DNA of 64,000 nucleotides. Origin: Streptomyces sp. NBC_00341. Lineage in GTDB: Bacteria; Actinomycetota; Actinomycetes; Streptomycetales; Streptomycetaceae. Under the pieces are notes generated by a model. It did not search any database. It saw only the letters and a program-made list of their open reading frames with translations, and was not told the origin of the DNA. The stretch spans positions 930,001-994,000 of the forward strand of contig NZ_CP108002.1 in NCBI RefSeq assembly GCF_041435055.1. The letters run 5' to 3'. Below, in pieces: positions 51,019-59,782 of this stretch; position 1 is the first letter of the stretch, and every line of letters starts with the position of its first letter. The translations under genes were made by a program, and so were the position numbers.

Positions 51019-51948
51019 TCACCCTTCGTAGCGGGCGGCCAGGGTCCGTACCGTCTCGGCGATGCGGTCGCGGAGTTCAGCCGGTGCCACGACCTCGACG
51101 TCGGCGCCCAGCCGCAGGAACTCCCCATGGGCGTGGTCGATCGACTCGATGGGCACCCGGGCCTCCGTCCATCCGTCACCGTCGGATGGGACGCCGAGGC
51201 GGCGGGCACCCTCCGGGGTGAGCCGCAGCACGGCCTCCCCGGTGTGCAGTCGCGCCCGGAAATCGGCCAGATAACTGTTCCAGTGCCTGGTCAGGTCGAA
51301 CCCGTCCTGGATGACGAACTCTTCTTCCAGCGAACGGAGTTCGAGGATCTGATCGATCCGGTAGGAGCGGATCCCGGGTGGTCCGTCGGCGACCAGATAC
51401 CAGCGGCCGGCCTTGAGGACGAGCCCGTACGGCTCCACCCGCCGTTCGATCTCCTCCGGCGCCCGCCAGCGCCGGTATCGCAGTACCACCGCCCGCCGCG
51501 CCCACACCGCGGCGGCGGCAGCGGTCAGGTGAGGCGTCCGGTCGGCGTCGCCGTACCAGCCGGGGGCGTCGAGCAGGAAGCGCTCCTGGATCCGCTCGGC
51601 GTGCTCGCGCAGCTCCGCCGGAAGGGCGGCCCGCAGCTTGAGCCGGGCGGTGGCGAGCGCCTCGCCGAGGCCGAGCTCGGCGGCGGGGCCGGGGAGTGCG
51701 GCGAGGAACGCGGCCTGCGACTCGTCCGCGGTCAGTCCGGTGAGCCGGGTCCGGTAGCCGTCGACCAGCCGGTAGCCGCCCGCATGTCCGGCGTCACCGT
51801 ACAGCGGGATACCCGCGGCGCCGAGCGCCTCGACGTCGCGGTAGACGGTCCGTACGGAGACCTCCAGTTCCCCGGCCAGCTGCCGGGCCGTCATCCGGCC
51901 CCGGTCCTGGAGCAGCAGAAGGAGGGTGACCAGCCGGCTCGCACGCAT
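51019..51948 (-). CDS. WYL-domain (YafY/DeoR-type HTH) regulator
   Basis: 309 aa. N-terminal HTH_11 (residues 1-60, LLLLLQDRGRMTARQLAGEL, VSVRTVYRDVEAL) and WYL domain (about 135-215, RYRRWRAPEEIERRVEPYGL, KAGRWYLVAD) plus C-terminal WCX-like extension. The WYL family includes the DNA-damage activator PafBC. ATG 51948 lies 12 bp from a perfect 10-bp-arm palindrome shared with the divergent gene. Confidence 0.92.
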   Translation of the reverse strand: MRASRLVTLLLLLQDRGRMTARQLAGELEVSVRTVYRDVEALGAAGIPLYGDAGHAGGYRLVDGYRTRLTGLTADESQAAFLAALPGPAAELGLGEALATARLKLRAALPAELREHAERIQERFLLDAPGWYGDADRTPHLTAAAAAVWARRAVVLRYRRWRAPEEIERRVEPYGLVLKAGRWYLVADGPPGIRSYRIDQILELRSLEEEFVIQDGFDLTRHWNSYLADFRARLHTGEAVLRLTPEGARRLGVPSDGDGWTEARVPIESIDHAHGEFLRLGADVEVVAPAELRDRIAETVRTLAARYEG

Positions 51949-51959
51949 GCCGCTCAGTA

Positions 51960-51984
51960 TCCACTGACAGAGGATGTCAGTGGA
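51960..51984. promoter_or_regulatory. TGTCAGTG palindrome, WYL-regulator operator
   Basis: TCCACTGACA-GAGGA-TGTCAGTGGA, perfect 10-bp arms, between the WYL gene and the divergent 155-aa gene. The half-site equals the TGTCAGTG core of PafBC promoters. On the + strand it is followed by 9 nt and TAACCT, close to the PafBC -10 spacing, with ATG 7 nt further. Confidence 0.75.
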
Positions 51985-52004
51985 GCGGCCCTAACCTGCG
52001 GCGC

Positions 52005-52472
52005 ATGGACGACTTCGACTTCCTGCACGGATCCTGGGACGTGGCCAACCGCCGTCTCGCCGCACCGCTCGGCTCGGACCCCGGCACCTGGGTGGAGTTC
52101 CCCGCTCACGCGGTGGTCCGGCCGCTCTTCGGGGGCGCCGGCAACATTGACGAGATCACCTTTCCCGCCTCCGGCCAACACGGCCTGACCCTGCGGCTGT
52201 TCGACCGGGAGACGGAGCGATGGTCTCTCCACTGGTCCGACAGCCGGACGGGCCGACTGTATCCGCCGCTGACCGGCGGCTTCACCGGTGACCGCGGTGA
52301 TTTCCACGGAGAGGACACCTACGACGGCCGACCCGTCCGCGTGCACTTCGTCTGGTACCGCCTCGGCCGGGACGCTGCCCGTTGGGAGCAGGAGTTCTCC
52401 GCCGACGACGGCCGCTCCTGGGAGCTCAACTGGACCATGGATCTCACCCGCACAGGGCAGGCCGGCGGATGA
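52005..52472 (+). CDS. DUF1579-like / lipocalin-type small protein
   Basis: 155 aa beginning MDDFDFLHGSWDV, typical of DUF1579-type beta-barrel proteins, with further WSLHWSDSRTG and WEQEFSADDGRSWELNW strands. No signal peptide. Function unknown; possibly a small-molecule binder. ATG 52005 is 20 bp after the palindrome. Its stop overlaps the NIPSNAP start (ATGA), so these two are an operon controlled by the WYL regulator. Confidence 0.78.
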   Translation: MDDFDFLHGSWDVANRRLAAPLGSDPGTWVEFPAHAVVRPLFGGAGNIDEITFPASGQHGLTLRLFDRETERWSLHWSDSRTGRLYPPLTGGFTGDRGDFHGEDTYDGRPVRVHFVWYRLGRDAARWEQEFSADDGRSWELNWTMDLTRTGQAGG

Positions 52473-53017
52473 GCATCGTCGAACTCCGGCAGTACACCCT
52501 GCATTCCGGAGCCCGGGAGACGCTGATCGAGCTGTTCGAGCGCGAGTTCGTGATCGGTCAGCAGGCGGTGGGCATCACCGTCGGAGGCCGCTTCCGCGAC
52601 CTCGGCGACCCGGACCGTTTCGTCTGGCTGCGCGCGTTCCCCGACATGGCGCACCGTCGACGCGCTCTGAAGGCGTTCTACACCGGCCCGGTCTGGCGGC
52701 AGCACCGCGACGCGGCCAACGCCACCATGGTCGACAGCGACAACGTCCTGCTGCTGCGGGGTCCGGGCTTCATGCCTCCGCCGGGCGCCGGTGAAGTGCT
52801 CGCGACAGTCTGCCACCCCACCGACGCCGCCGCCTTCGACGCGTACGCCGCCCGACACCTGAATCCGGTCCATGCGCTGCACCGCACTGAGCACGCCGAG
52901 AACGACTTCCCCCGTCTGCCCGTCCGCACCGGGGAGGACGCCCGGGTCTGGTTCGGCCCGGCCGAGCTACCGCCCTGGCCGACCGGACGGCTGCGGCTGG
53001 AACCCGTGACGCCTTAG
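52469..53017 (+). CDS. NIPSNAP family protein
   Basis: 182 aa. NIPSNAP domain opening VELRQYTLHSGARETLIELF and FVWLRAFPDMAHRRRALKAF, a ferredoxin-like fold. Role in bacteria unclear. Start overlaps the preceding stop. The regulation is inferred from the shared promoter with the WYL operator. Confidence 0.86.
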   Translation: MSIVELRQYTLHSGARETLIELFEREFVIGQQAVGITVGGRFRDLGDPDRFVWLRAFPDMAHRRRALKAFYTGPVWRQHRDAANATMVDSDNVLLLRGPGFMPPPGAGEVLATVCHPTDAAAFDAYAARHLNPVHALHRTEHAENDFPRLPVRTGEDARVWFGPAELPPWPTGRLRLEPVTP

Positions 53018-53187
53018 CGTCGGGCTTTCGTGGGGTCAGCGGTCGGACGAGGGGTCAGAAAAGCGCGGCCAGACCACTCCCCGCCCGCCGGATCGCTTGC
53101 TGATGCGCCCGCGACCACCCTCGACGCGATCCGCCCGGCACCGGTGCCGACGAAGACGCCGCCCGGCCAGGAGACTGCCGGAAGGTT

Positions 53188-53565
53188 TCAGACTTCCGTC
53201 TCTCCCGGCCCCTCGGTGCCGAACTGTTCGGCCCTCAGCGCGAGGTCCTGCAGCACGTCGGCGGACGACACCTCCGTCTGGCCGGAGTCGTGCACCTGCG
53301 CCAGCATCGCGAACGCCAGGGTGAACGCTCCGACCAGTTGCTCCACCGCGCCGCCGACCTCACGGCCGACCAGGCCCACCACGTCCTCGATGGTGGCGTC
53401 CTCCGGGATCGCGATCCGCGGCATCGTCTCGTTCAGGAGGGCGGTCACCACGGTCGAGTCGTTGCTGGGGTCACCGCGGTCAGGGCTCTCCTCCAAGAGC
53501 CTCCGCATCTCGCCCGCTTCGGTGAGGATGCCGATCACACGCTTCACGACTTCGCTCTGCTCCAT
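53188..53565 (-). CDS. Small alpha-helical protein, unknown function
   Basis: 125 aa. Begins MEQSEVVKRVIGILTEAGEM; mostly amphipathic helices (VVGLVGREVGGAVEQLVGAF) with an acidic C-terminus. No signal peptide or recognised family. ATG 53565 is preceded by ACGGG. Divergent from the universal-stress-protein gene, which may hint at a stress link. Confidence 0.62.
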   Translation of the reverse strand: MEQSEVVKRVIGILTEAGEMRRLLEESPDRGDPSNDSTVVTALLNETMPRIAIPEDATIEDVVGLVGREVGGAVEQLVGAFTLAFAMLAQVHDSGQTEVSSADVLQDLALRAEQFGTEGPGETEV

Positions 53566-53785
53566 CCCGTGAGCATAGGTGCAGGCGCGACGGCAGACGA
53601 GGACAAGAGCGTCCATGTCATTCGTGATCTCCGTCGCCCGGCTCCGCCGCCCGGTGGCACCTCCTGGCCCTCCCCCGCCCCACCGTGCCAGGAGGCCCCT
53701 TCACCGCCTGCGCCGTAGCGTACGAGGTACGTCCCCGGCGCGCGCGCCGGACACCGGACTCCCGCCGCGCACTCCGGAGCCAGCC

Positions 53786-54652
53786 ATGACCAGCACCGAG
53801 CATCCCGTGATCGCCGGGGTCGACGGTTCCTCGACCGGCCGCGACGCACTGGACTGGGCGGCCCGCGAGTCCCGCGGCAGGGGGCTCGGACTGGTGGTCG
53901 TGCACGCGCTCCAGCCCGCCCGGCGGGCCGGCCAGGAGGCGCAGCGGCGCGAGGCGGAGGAGCTGCTCACGGAGTCGGTCCGCCGGGTGAACGAGATCGC
54001 ACCCGGGCTGCGCCCCACGACGCTCGCGCCGCTGGACTTCCCGGCGGCGGCACTGACCGCGCTGAGCCGGGCCGCGTCGATGGTGGTGGTCGGCTCGCGC
54101 GGACTGGGCGGCTTCCGCTCCCTGATGCTGGGGTCCAACAGCCTGGCGACCGCGTCCATGGCCCGGTGTCCCGTGGTCGTCGTCCGTGGCGGGCGCCCGG
54201 ACGAGGAGGAAGAAGAGGAGTACCCGAAGGGCCTCCAGGACGTCGTCGCGGGCGTGGCCGCCGACGAGAGCGCCGAGCCGGTGCTGGAGTTCGCCTTCGA
54301 GGCCGCCGCCTCGCGGCCCGGCGCGCGGTTGCGGATCGTGCACGGCTGGATGATGTTCTCCTCGATGCTGTCCGGCGGCCCCGTCTTCGACCTGGAGGCG
54401 GCGGCAGGCTCGGCCGAGCGCACTCTCGCCGAGCTCACGGCGGGCCGGCGGGAGGACTACCCGCGGGTCGAGGTCGTGATGGAACCCGTCAACGGCTCCG
54501 CGTCGCACACGCTGGTCGCGGCGTCGGCGACCGCGGGCCTGACGGTGATCGGGCGGCGCAGGGGCGGCGAGTCGCTCGGTCTCGGCCTCTCCCCGGTGGC
54601 GCAGACGACGCTCACCCATGCGCGGGGCCCGGTGGCCGTGGTCCCCGGCTGA
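53786..54652 (+). CDS. Universal stress protein, two Usp domains
   Basis: 288 aa, tandem Usp folds (about 5-140 and 155-288). The first has VIAGVDGSSTGRDALDWAA and GSRGLGGFRSLMLGS, an ATP-binding G-2x-G-9x-G-(S/T) site; the second has VVAGVAADES and a weaker RRRGGESLGLGLSP loop. Starvation- or redox-induced class. GGAGC lies upstream of ATG 53786. Confidence 0.92.
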   Translation: MTSTEHPVIAGVDGSSTGRDALDWAARESRGRGLGLVVVHALQPARRAGQEAQRREAEELLTESVRRVNEIAPGLRPTTLAPLDFPAAALTALSRAASMVVVGSRGLGGFRSLMLGSNSLATASMARCPVVVVRGGRPDEEEEEEYPKGLQDVVAGVAADESAEPVLEFAFEAAASRPGARLRIVHGWMMFSSMLSGGPVFDLEAAAGSAERTLAELTAGRREDYPRVEVVMEPVNGSASHTLVAASATAGLTVIGRRRGGESLGLGLSPVAQTTLTHARGPVAVVPG

Positions 54653-54765
54653 CGCCGTCGGCCCGCGTCCCGTCGGGCCCCGGCGGCGCCTCTTCCCGGC
54701 CGGCCGGAGCCCACGCCCGGTGCACGGCTCTTGGCCCCTGACGCCCTTGGGCCCAGACTGACCCG

Positions 54766-55269
54766 ATGACGCAGCGTGTGGATCTCTCGACCGTGATGGA
54801 CCGGATCTCCATCGACGCAGTGATCACCGGCTACGCGGTGGCGGTGGACGACGGCGAATGGGCTGACTACCGGGCACTGTTCGCCCCGGACGGCCGCGCC
54901 GACTACCGCACGGCGGGCGGTATCGAAGGGCCCGCCTCCGAGGTGGCGCAATGGCTCTCGCAGACCATGCTGCTCTTTCCCGTACGGCAGCATCTGATCG
55001 TCAACCGCCGGCTCGACCTCCAGGATCTCGGCGGCTACCCGGGTGACGGCGCCCGGGTACAGGCCGACTACATGAACCCGATGCGGCTCGGCAACGACAC
55101 CGAAGGCGCCGGGAGCGGTACGGACGAAGCCCGTCCGACCGCACCGAACTTCGTCTCCGGCGGGCGCTACGCCTTCGAGCTGGTCCGTACGGAGGGCGGC
55201 TGGCGGATCAGGGGCGTGACCGTTCACGAGAAGTGGCGGAGCATGACGGGCGCCCTCGCCGCCGACTGA
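54766..55269 (+). CDS. SnoaL-like / NTF2-family protein
   Basis: 167 aa, SnoaL_4-like alpha+beta barrel with ITGYAVAVDDGEWADYRALF and FELVRTEGGWRIRGVTVHEKW, the typical ring-hydroxylase-beta/ketosteroid-isomerase fold outline. Catalytic residues not assignable. Stands 113 bp after the stress protein on the same strand. Confidence 0.82.
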   Translation: MTQRVDLSTVMDRISIDAVITGYAVAVDDGEWADYRALFAPDGRADYRTAGGIEGPASEVAQWLSQTMLLFPVRQHLIVNRRLDLQDLGGYPGDGARVQADYMNPMRLGNDTEGAGSGTDEARPTAPNFVSGGRYAFELVRTEGGWRIRGVTVHEKWRSMTGALAAD

Positions 55270-55404
55270 TCCGCGCCGGTCCGCTTCCGCTGCCCCACAC
55301 TGGGGGAGAACACGGAGACGGGTCGCCGGGAGACCGAGAGACCGGGTTCCCGAGGGACCGGGCGGCGCGGGCAGGACGATGCGGGCAGGACGAGGAGGCG
55401 CTCC

Positions 55405-57033
55405 ATGTGGACCGGGGCCGGGCAGCGGCGCGAGTGGGGCGAACGGATACTCGCATCCACCGTGTGGCGCGGTGTCGTCGCGCTCCTGGCGGGTGCGTTG
55501 CCCGCGCTGGCGTTCCCCGCCCCCGCGCTGTGGTGGTTCGCCTATGTGGCGCTGGTGCCGTTGCTGCTGCTGATCCGGTCCGCCGGCACGGGCCGCCGGG
55601 CGGCCGTCGACGGTTGGCTCGGCGGCACCGGATACATGCTCGCCGTGCACCACTGGCTGATGCCGAGTCTCCATGTGTTCATCGTGGTGCTGGCGGCGCT
55701 GCTCGGTCTGCTGTGGGCGCCGTGGGGCCTGCTCGTCTCCCGTCTGCTGGGCGGGCGGCTGTCCGGTACGGCGGTGGTGGCGGCCGTGATCGTGGTGCCG
55801 TGCGGCTGGCTGATGATCGAGCTGGCCCGCTCCTGGGAGGCGCTCGGCGGCCCCTGGGGGCTGCTGGGGGCGAGCCAGTGGCAGGTGGCGCCGGCGCTCC
55901 GGCTGGCCTCGGTGGGCGGGGTGTGGCTGGTGAGCCTGCTGGTGGTGGCGGTGAACACCGCGCTCACGCTGCTGCTGGTGGCCTCGGCCGCCCGCACGGC
56001 GGCGGTCGTCTCGCTCGTGGCGGGCGCCGTGGTGGTGGGCACGGTATGGGTGTGGGCGCCCCGGCCGGAGCGGTCGGGGGTGGCACGGATCGCCGTCGTG
56101 CAGCCCGGCGTCATCGAGGGGCCCGGCAGTGTGCAGCGCCGGTTCGCCCGCAGTGAGGAGCTGACGCGCTCGCTGGCCGGCCGGGATCTCGACCTGGTCG
56201 TGTGGGGCGAGAGCAGTGTCGCGGTGGATCCGGTCCGGCGGCCCGATGTCGCGGCCCGGATCGCGGCGCTGTCGCGGCTGGTGGGCGCGGACGTGCTGGT
56301 GAACGTGGACGCACGGCAGACCGACGCCTCCGGCCGGACCGGCATCTTCAAGAGCGCGGTGCTGGTGGGTCCGCACGGGCTGACCGGGGACCGTTACGAC
56401 AAGATGCGGCTGGTTCCGTTCGGCGAGTACGTCCCGGCCCGTTCGGCGCTCGGCTGGGCGACCTCGATGGGCAGGGCCGCGGGCGAGGACCGGCTGCGCG
56501 GCGCCCGGCAGGTGACGATGGCGCTGCCCGGTGCGGACCGGATGCGCATCGGCCCGCTGGTCTGTTTCGAGTCCGCGTTTCCCGATATGAGCCGGCAGCT
56601 GACCCGGGACGGTGCGCAGGTGCTGGTCGCCCAGTCCTCCACGTCGTCGTTCCAGCACGGCTGGGCACCCGCCCAGCACGCCTCGCTCGGGGCGCTGCGG
56701 GCCGCCGAGAACGGCCGCCCGATGGTGCACGCCACGCTGACGGGCGTCAGCGCGGTGTACGGCCCGCAGGGCGAGCGGGTCGGGGCGCCGCTCGGTACGG
56801 GCACCAGCGGCGCCGAGGTGTTCGGCGTGCCCATGGCCGGCGGCACCACGCTCTACGTCCGGCTGGGTGACTGGCCGTTGTACGGCGCGCTGGCGGTCCT
56901 GGCCGCGTTCTGTGCGTTCGAGGGGGTGCGGTCGGTGCGCGGCAGGCCCGGCAGGTCCGTGCCGGTGGGTGCGGCCTCCGCCGGCGGCGGGACCCCGGAC
57001 GGAGCCGGCGCGGTGACCAGGTCCGCGCGGTGA
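55405..57033 (+). CDS. lnt: Apolipoprotein N-acyltransferase
   Basis: 542 aa. N-terminal half with about six membrane helices, then an extracytoplasmic CN-hydrolase domain with the Glu (WGESSV), Lys (DKMRLVPFGEYVP) and Cys (CFESAFP) triad, and a C-terminal membrane helix. It N-acylates the lipoprotein cysteine after Lgt/Lsp. Streptomycetes carry two Lnt-like genes. GAGG precedes ATG 55405. The tail is Gly/Ala-rich and cytosolic. Confidence 0.92.
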   Translation: MWTGAGQRREWGERILASTVWRGVVALLAGALPALAFPAPALWWFAYVALVPLLLLIRSAGTGRRAAVDGWLGGTGYMLAVHHWLMPSLHVFIVVLAALLGLLWAPWGLLVSRLLGGRLSGTAVVAAVIVVPCGWLMIELARSWEALGGPWGLLGASQWQVAPALRLASVGGVWLVSLLVVAVNTALTLLLVASAARTAAVVSLVAGAVVVGTVWVWAPRPERSGVARIAVVQPGVIEGPGSVQRRFARSEELTRSLAGRDLDLVVWGESSVAVDPVRRPDVAARIAALSRLVGADVLVNVDARQTDASGRTGIFKSAVLVGPHGLTGDRYDKMRLVPFGEYVPARSALGWATSMGRAAGEDRLRGARQVTMALPGADRMRIGPLVCFESAFPDMSRQLTRDGAQVLVAQSSTSSFQHGWAPAQHASLGALRAAENGRPMVHATLTGVSAVYGPQGERVGAPLGTGTSGAEVFGVPMAGGTTLYVRLGDWPLYGALAVLAAFCAFEGVRSVRGRPGRSVPVGAASAGGGTPDGAGAVTRSAR

Positions 57034-57051
57034 CGCGTGAGCGGGCGTGCG

Positions 57052-57411
57052 TCAGAACGCGTTCCGGCCCGGACCGTTCACGGCGACGATGTCGCCCATC
57101 GCGTCGACGGTGAGCGCGATCCGTTCGGCCTTGTTGGTGAGGCCGAGCACCAGCCACGCCATGCTCCACAGGAAACAGCTGAAGACCGTCAGGACGGCGT
57201 GCAGCACATGGTTCAGGGGGCGGCCCCTGACCATGACGACCTGGGTCTCGGAGCGGGACTCCACACGCCAGCCGCTCGCGATCCGCTGGCTGACCGCCCA
57301 GTCGAGGATCAGTGCGCGCCGCGTGGCGTCGGGCGGGCGGCCGTCCGCCGAGTAGTAGCCGGGCGGGGGCTGGAGCGCGCTCCAGCCCTGGGGCTCGTGG
57401 CGGGGTCTCAC
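57052..57411 (-). CDS. Small membrane protein, unknown function
   Basis: 119 aa. Proline-rich basic N-terminus (PPPGYYSADGRPPDATRRAL), soluble RIASGWRVESRSETQVVMVR region, then one or two hydrophobic segments (VLHAVLTVFSCFLWSMAWLV). It resembles small Streptomyces proteins that share the GWxVES..T.Q.V..rG motif. ATG 57411 lacks a clear ribosome site. Convergent with lnt, 18 bp apart. Confidence 0.72.
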   Translation of the reverse strand: MRPRHEPQGWSALQPPPGYYSADGRPPDATRRALILDWAVSQRIASGWRVESRSETQVVMVRGRPLNHVLHAVLTVFSCFLWSMAWLVLGLTNKAERIALTVDAMGDIVAVNGPGRNAF

Positions 57412-57519
57412 GAGGTCACCTCCACGGGCCGGGGGTCCATCTCGTCAGCCTGCATGGCCCCCGGTCCGCACGCATCCGCAGGACCGGCGGGCGGCCCCGC
57501 GAGCTTCCCGCGCGGAGCC

Positions 57520-58419
57520 CTACGCGCAGTCGAGGTCACGCAGGACGCGCTCGCACAGTTCGTGCGTCTCCAGGGCGTCCCGGGCGCTCGGCGTCCGTCC
57601 GTCCCGCACGGCGTCCAGGAACGTCAGCACGCTCTGCTCGATGCCGCGCTGGCGGGCCACCGGCACCCAGTCGCCGCGCCGCCGCATGCTCGGCTGGCCC
57701 TTGTGGTCAATCACCTCTGCGAGGTTGACGACCTCGCGCTTGGAGTCCTGTCCGGATACCTCGAGGCGTTCCTCGGTCGAGCCGCTGAGGCGGTTCATCG
57801 CCCCGATGGCGGTGAAACCGTCGCCGGACAGCTGGAGCACGACGTGGTGCATCAGGCCGTCGCGGATCCTGGCCCGTACGACGGTGTGCTCGACCGGGCC
57901 CGGGATCAGGAAACGCAGGGTGTCGACGACGTGGATGAAGTCGTCGAACACCATGGTCCGGGGGTCCTCCGGCAGCCCGACCCGGTTCTTCTGCATCAGG
58001 ATCAGCTCGCGCGGGTGCTCGGCGCACTGGGCGTAGCCGGGCGCCAGGCGGCGGTTGAATCCGACGGCGAGGCCGACTCCTCTGGCCTCCGCCAGCTCCA
58101 CCAGCCGCTCGGACTCCGCGAGCCCGTAGGCGAGCGGCTTGTCGACGTAGGTGGGGACGCCCGCCTCGATCAGCCGGCCGGCGATCTCCGGATGCGCTGC
58201 GGTCGGGGCGTGCACGAACGCCGCGTCCAGTCCCTGGTCGAGCAGCGAGCCGAGGTCCGTGTGGCACTGCGCGGCGGGGATCCGGTGGGTCTCCGCGACG
58301 GCGGCCAGGGTGGCGGGGGTGCGGGTCTGCAGATGCAGTTCGACCCCCGGCAGGGTGCTGAGTACCGGCAGGTACGCCTTCTGCGCGATGTCTCCGAGCC
58401 CGATGCAGCCGACCTTCAC
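57520..58419 (-). CDS. Gfo/Idh/MocA family oxidoreductase
   Basis: 299 aa. Rossmann fold with VGCIGLGDIAQKAYLP and the conserved YVDKPLAY (EKP-type lysine) at about residue 88-95, then the beta-sandwich substrate domain. GTG 58419 gives MKVGCIGLGD with AGAGGG upstream. NAD(P)-dependent sugar or scyllo-inositol-type dehydrogenase; substrate unknown. 19 bp downstream of the FAD monooxygenase gene on the same strand, so probably one operon. Confidence 0.88.
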   Translation of the reverse strand: MKVGCIGLGDIAQKAYLPVLSTLPGVELHLQTRTPATLAAVAETHRIPAAQCHTDLGSLLDQGLDAAFVHAPTAAHPEIAGRLIEAGVPTYVDKPLAYGLAESERLVELAEARGVGLAVGFNRRLAPGYAQCAEHPRELILMQKNRVGLPEDPRTMVFDDFIHVVDTLRFLIPGPVEHTVVRARIRDGLMHHVVLQLSGDGFTAIGAMNRLSGSTEERLEVSGQDSKREVVNLAEVIDHKGQPSMRRRGDWVPVARQRGIEQSVLTFLDAVRDGRTPSARDALETHELCERVLRDLDCA

Positions 58420-58438
58420 AGGGTTTCCCTCTCGCTGT

Positions 58439-59689
58439 TCAGCGCCGTGCGTCGCGGTTCTCGTCCGTGGTGGTCCGCCGCGTTTGTACGACCGGCGCGT
58501 CGTTCGTTCCGGCAGCATACGTGGGCTGCGGCGGGCGCCAGTCGGCGATGCCGTCGAACGTGCGCAGGACGAGACCCGGTCCGAGCCGGGAGACCGTGGA
58601 CATCGTGAAGTCGCGAAGCGCGACGGAGACGGGCCCGGACAGGCGCATCAGCCGCGAGACCTGTGCCGCCTTGCGCACGATGGCGGTGGTCCGGGGCAGC
58701 CGCTCGGCGGTGTACGCGGCGAGGCCCGCACCCAGGTCCGTGCCCGGTGCGACGTGGTGGGCGAGCACGACGGCGTCCTCGATGGCCTGGTTGCCGCCCT
58801 GGCCCAGGGTGGGGGCCATGGCGTGGGCGGCGTCCCCGACGAGCACCGTGCGGCCCCGGTGGAAGGCGGGCAGCGGCTCTGTCATCTGGTGGACATCGTT
58901 GCGCAGGACGCTTCCGGGTGCGACGGCTTCGATGATCCCGGGTATCGGGCGGTGCCAGTCACCGAACCTGCGCAGCAGTTCGGCCCGCTCGTCGTCGGCG
59001 GCCCGCGCACCCGCCGGGGCGACCGCAGCCGCGTACGCGTAGGCCCGGCCGTCCTTGAACGGCTGGGTGCCCCAGAGCGCGCCGCGTCCCCAGGTCTCGT
59101 GCGGGGCGAAGGGCTCCGCGGGCGCGGGGACCAGGACACGCCAGGTGGTGAAGCCCGCGTACGACGGGCCGGGGTGGTCCGGGAAGAGGGCGTCCCGTAC
59201 GGCCGAGTGGATACCGTCGGCGCCGATCACGAGCTCGGCCTCGACGGTCCCGTCCGGGGTGCCGATCACGGCGGGCCGGCCGCCCGCGGTGCCCGGGTCC
59301 ACGAGGCGGGCCGGGCAGCCGGTGCGGACGGCGGACGCGGGGAGCGCGGCGGCGAGGCGGTCGACCAGGGTGGCCCGGTGCAGCAGGACGAGCGGACCGC
59401 CGAACCGCTCGGCCGCGGCGGTGCTGTCGGTCCTGGCGAGCCAGCGGCCGTCCGGTGAGCGCATACCGCCCTCGCCCTGCCAGGCGGCCAGGGACCTGAT
59501 CTCGTCGCCGAGCCCGATGACGTCCAGGGCGCGCTGGGCGTTGGGGGCGAGGCTGATGCCGGCGCCGACGGGTTCCAGCGACGCGGACCGTTCCACCACG
59601 GTGACGTGCCATCCCGACCGGTGCAGGGCCACCGCCGTCGTGAGTCCACCGATTCCGCTGCCGATGACGACCGCACGGGGTGCGCGCAT
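58439..59689 (-). CDS. FAD-dependent monooxygenase
   Basis: 416 aa, PHBH-fold aromatic hydroxylase type. GSGIGGL FAD motif at residue 10, DG motif in GADGIHSAVRDAL and GD motif GDAAHAMAPTLGQGGNQAIED. Acts on an unidentified aromatic or heteroaromatic compound with NAD(P)H and O2. Divergent from a TetR gene over two palindromic operators, and operonic with the Gfo/Idh/MocA gene. Confidence 0.92.
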   Translation of the reverse strand: MRAPRAVVIGSGIGGLTTAVALHRSGWHVTVVERSASLEPVGAGISLAPNAQRALDVIGLGDEIRSLAAWQGEGGMRSPDGRWLARTDSTAAAERFGGPLVLLHRATLVDRLAAALPASAVRTGCPARLVDPGTAGGRPAVIGTPDGTVEAELVIGADGIHSAVRDALFPDHPGPSYAGFTTWRVLVPAPAEPFAPHETWGRGALWGTQPFKDGRAYAYAAAVAPAGARAADDERAELLRRFGDWHRPIPGIIEAVAPGSVLRNDVHQMTEPLPAFHRGRTVLVGDAAHAMAPTLGQGGNQAIEDAVVLAHHVAPGTDLGAGLAAYTAERLPRTTAIVRKAAQVSRLMRLSGPVSVALRDFTMSTVSRLGPGLVLRTFDGIADWRPPQPTYAAGTNDAPVVQTRRTTTDENRDARR

Positions 59690-59717
59690 GGCTCCTCCTC
59701 GATCCCGGTACCCGGAA

Positions 59718-59731
59718 ACTACAGCTGTAGT
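59718..59731. promoter_or_regulatory. TetR operator box 1
   Basis: ACTACAGCTGTAGT, a perfect 14-bp palindrome 29 bp upstream of the monooxygenase start. With box 2 it forms a pair 31 bp apart, about three helical turns, suiting two TetR dimers on one face. Confidence 0.75.
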
Positions 59732-59748
59732 AACAACAACTCCAACGT

Positions 59749-59762
59749 ACTACACCTGTAGT
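59749..59762. promoter_or_regulatory. TetR operator box 2
   Basis: ACTACACCTGTAGT, one mismatch from a perfect palindrome and nearly identical to box 1; 20 bp upstream of the TetR start, so the regulator likely controls its own gene as well. Confidence 0.75.
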
Positions 59763-59782
59763 CGCGGCGGTAGGTTGATCCC

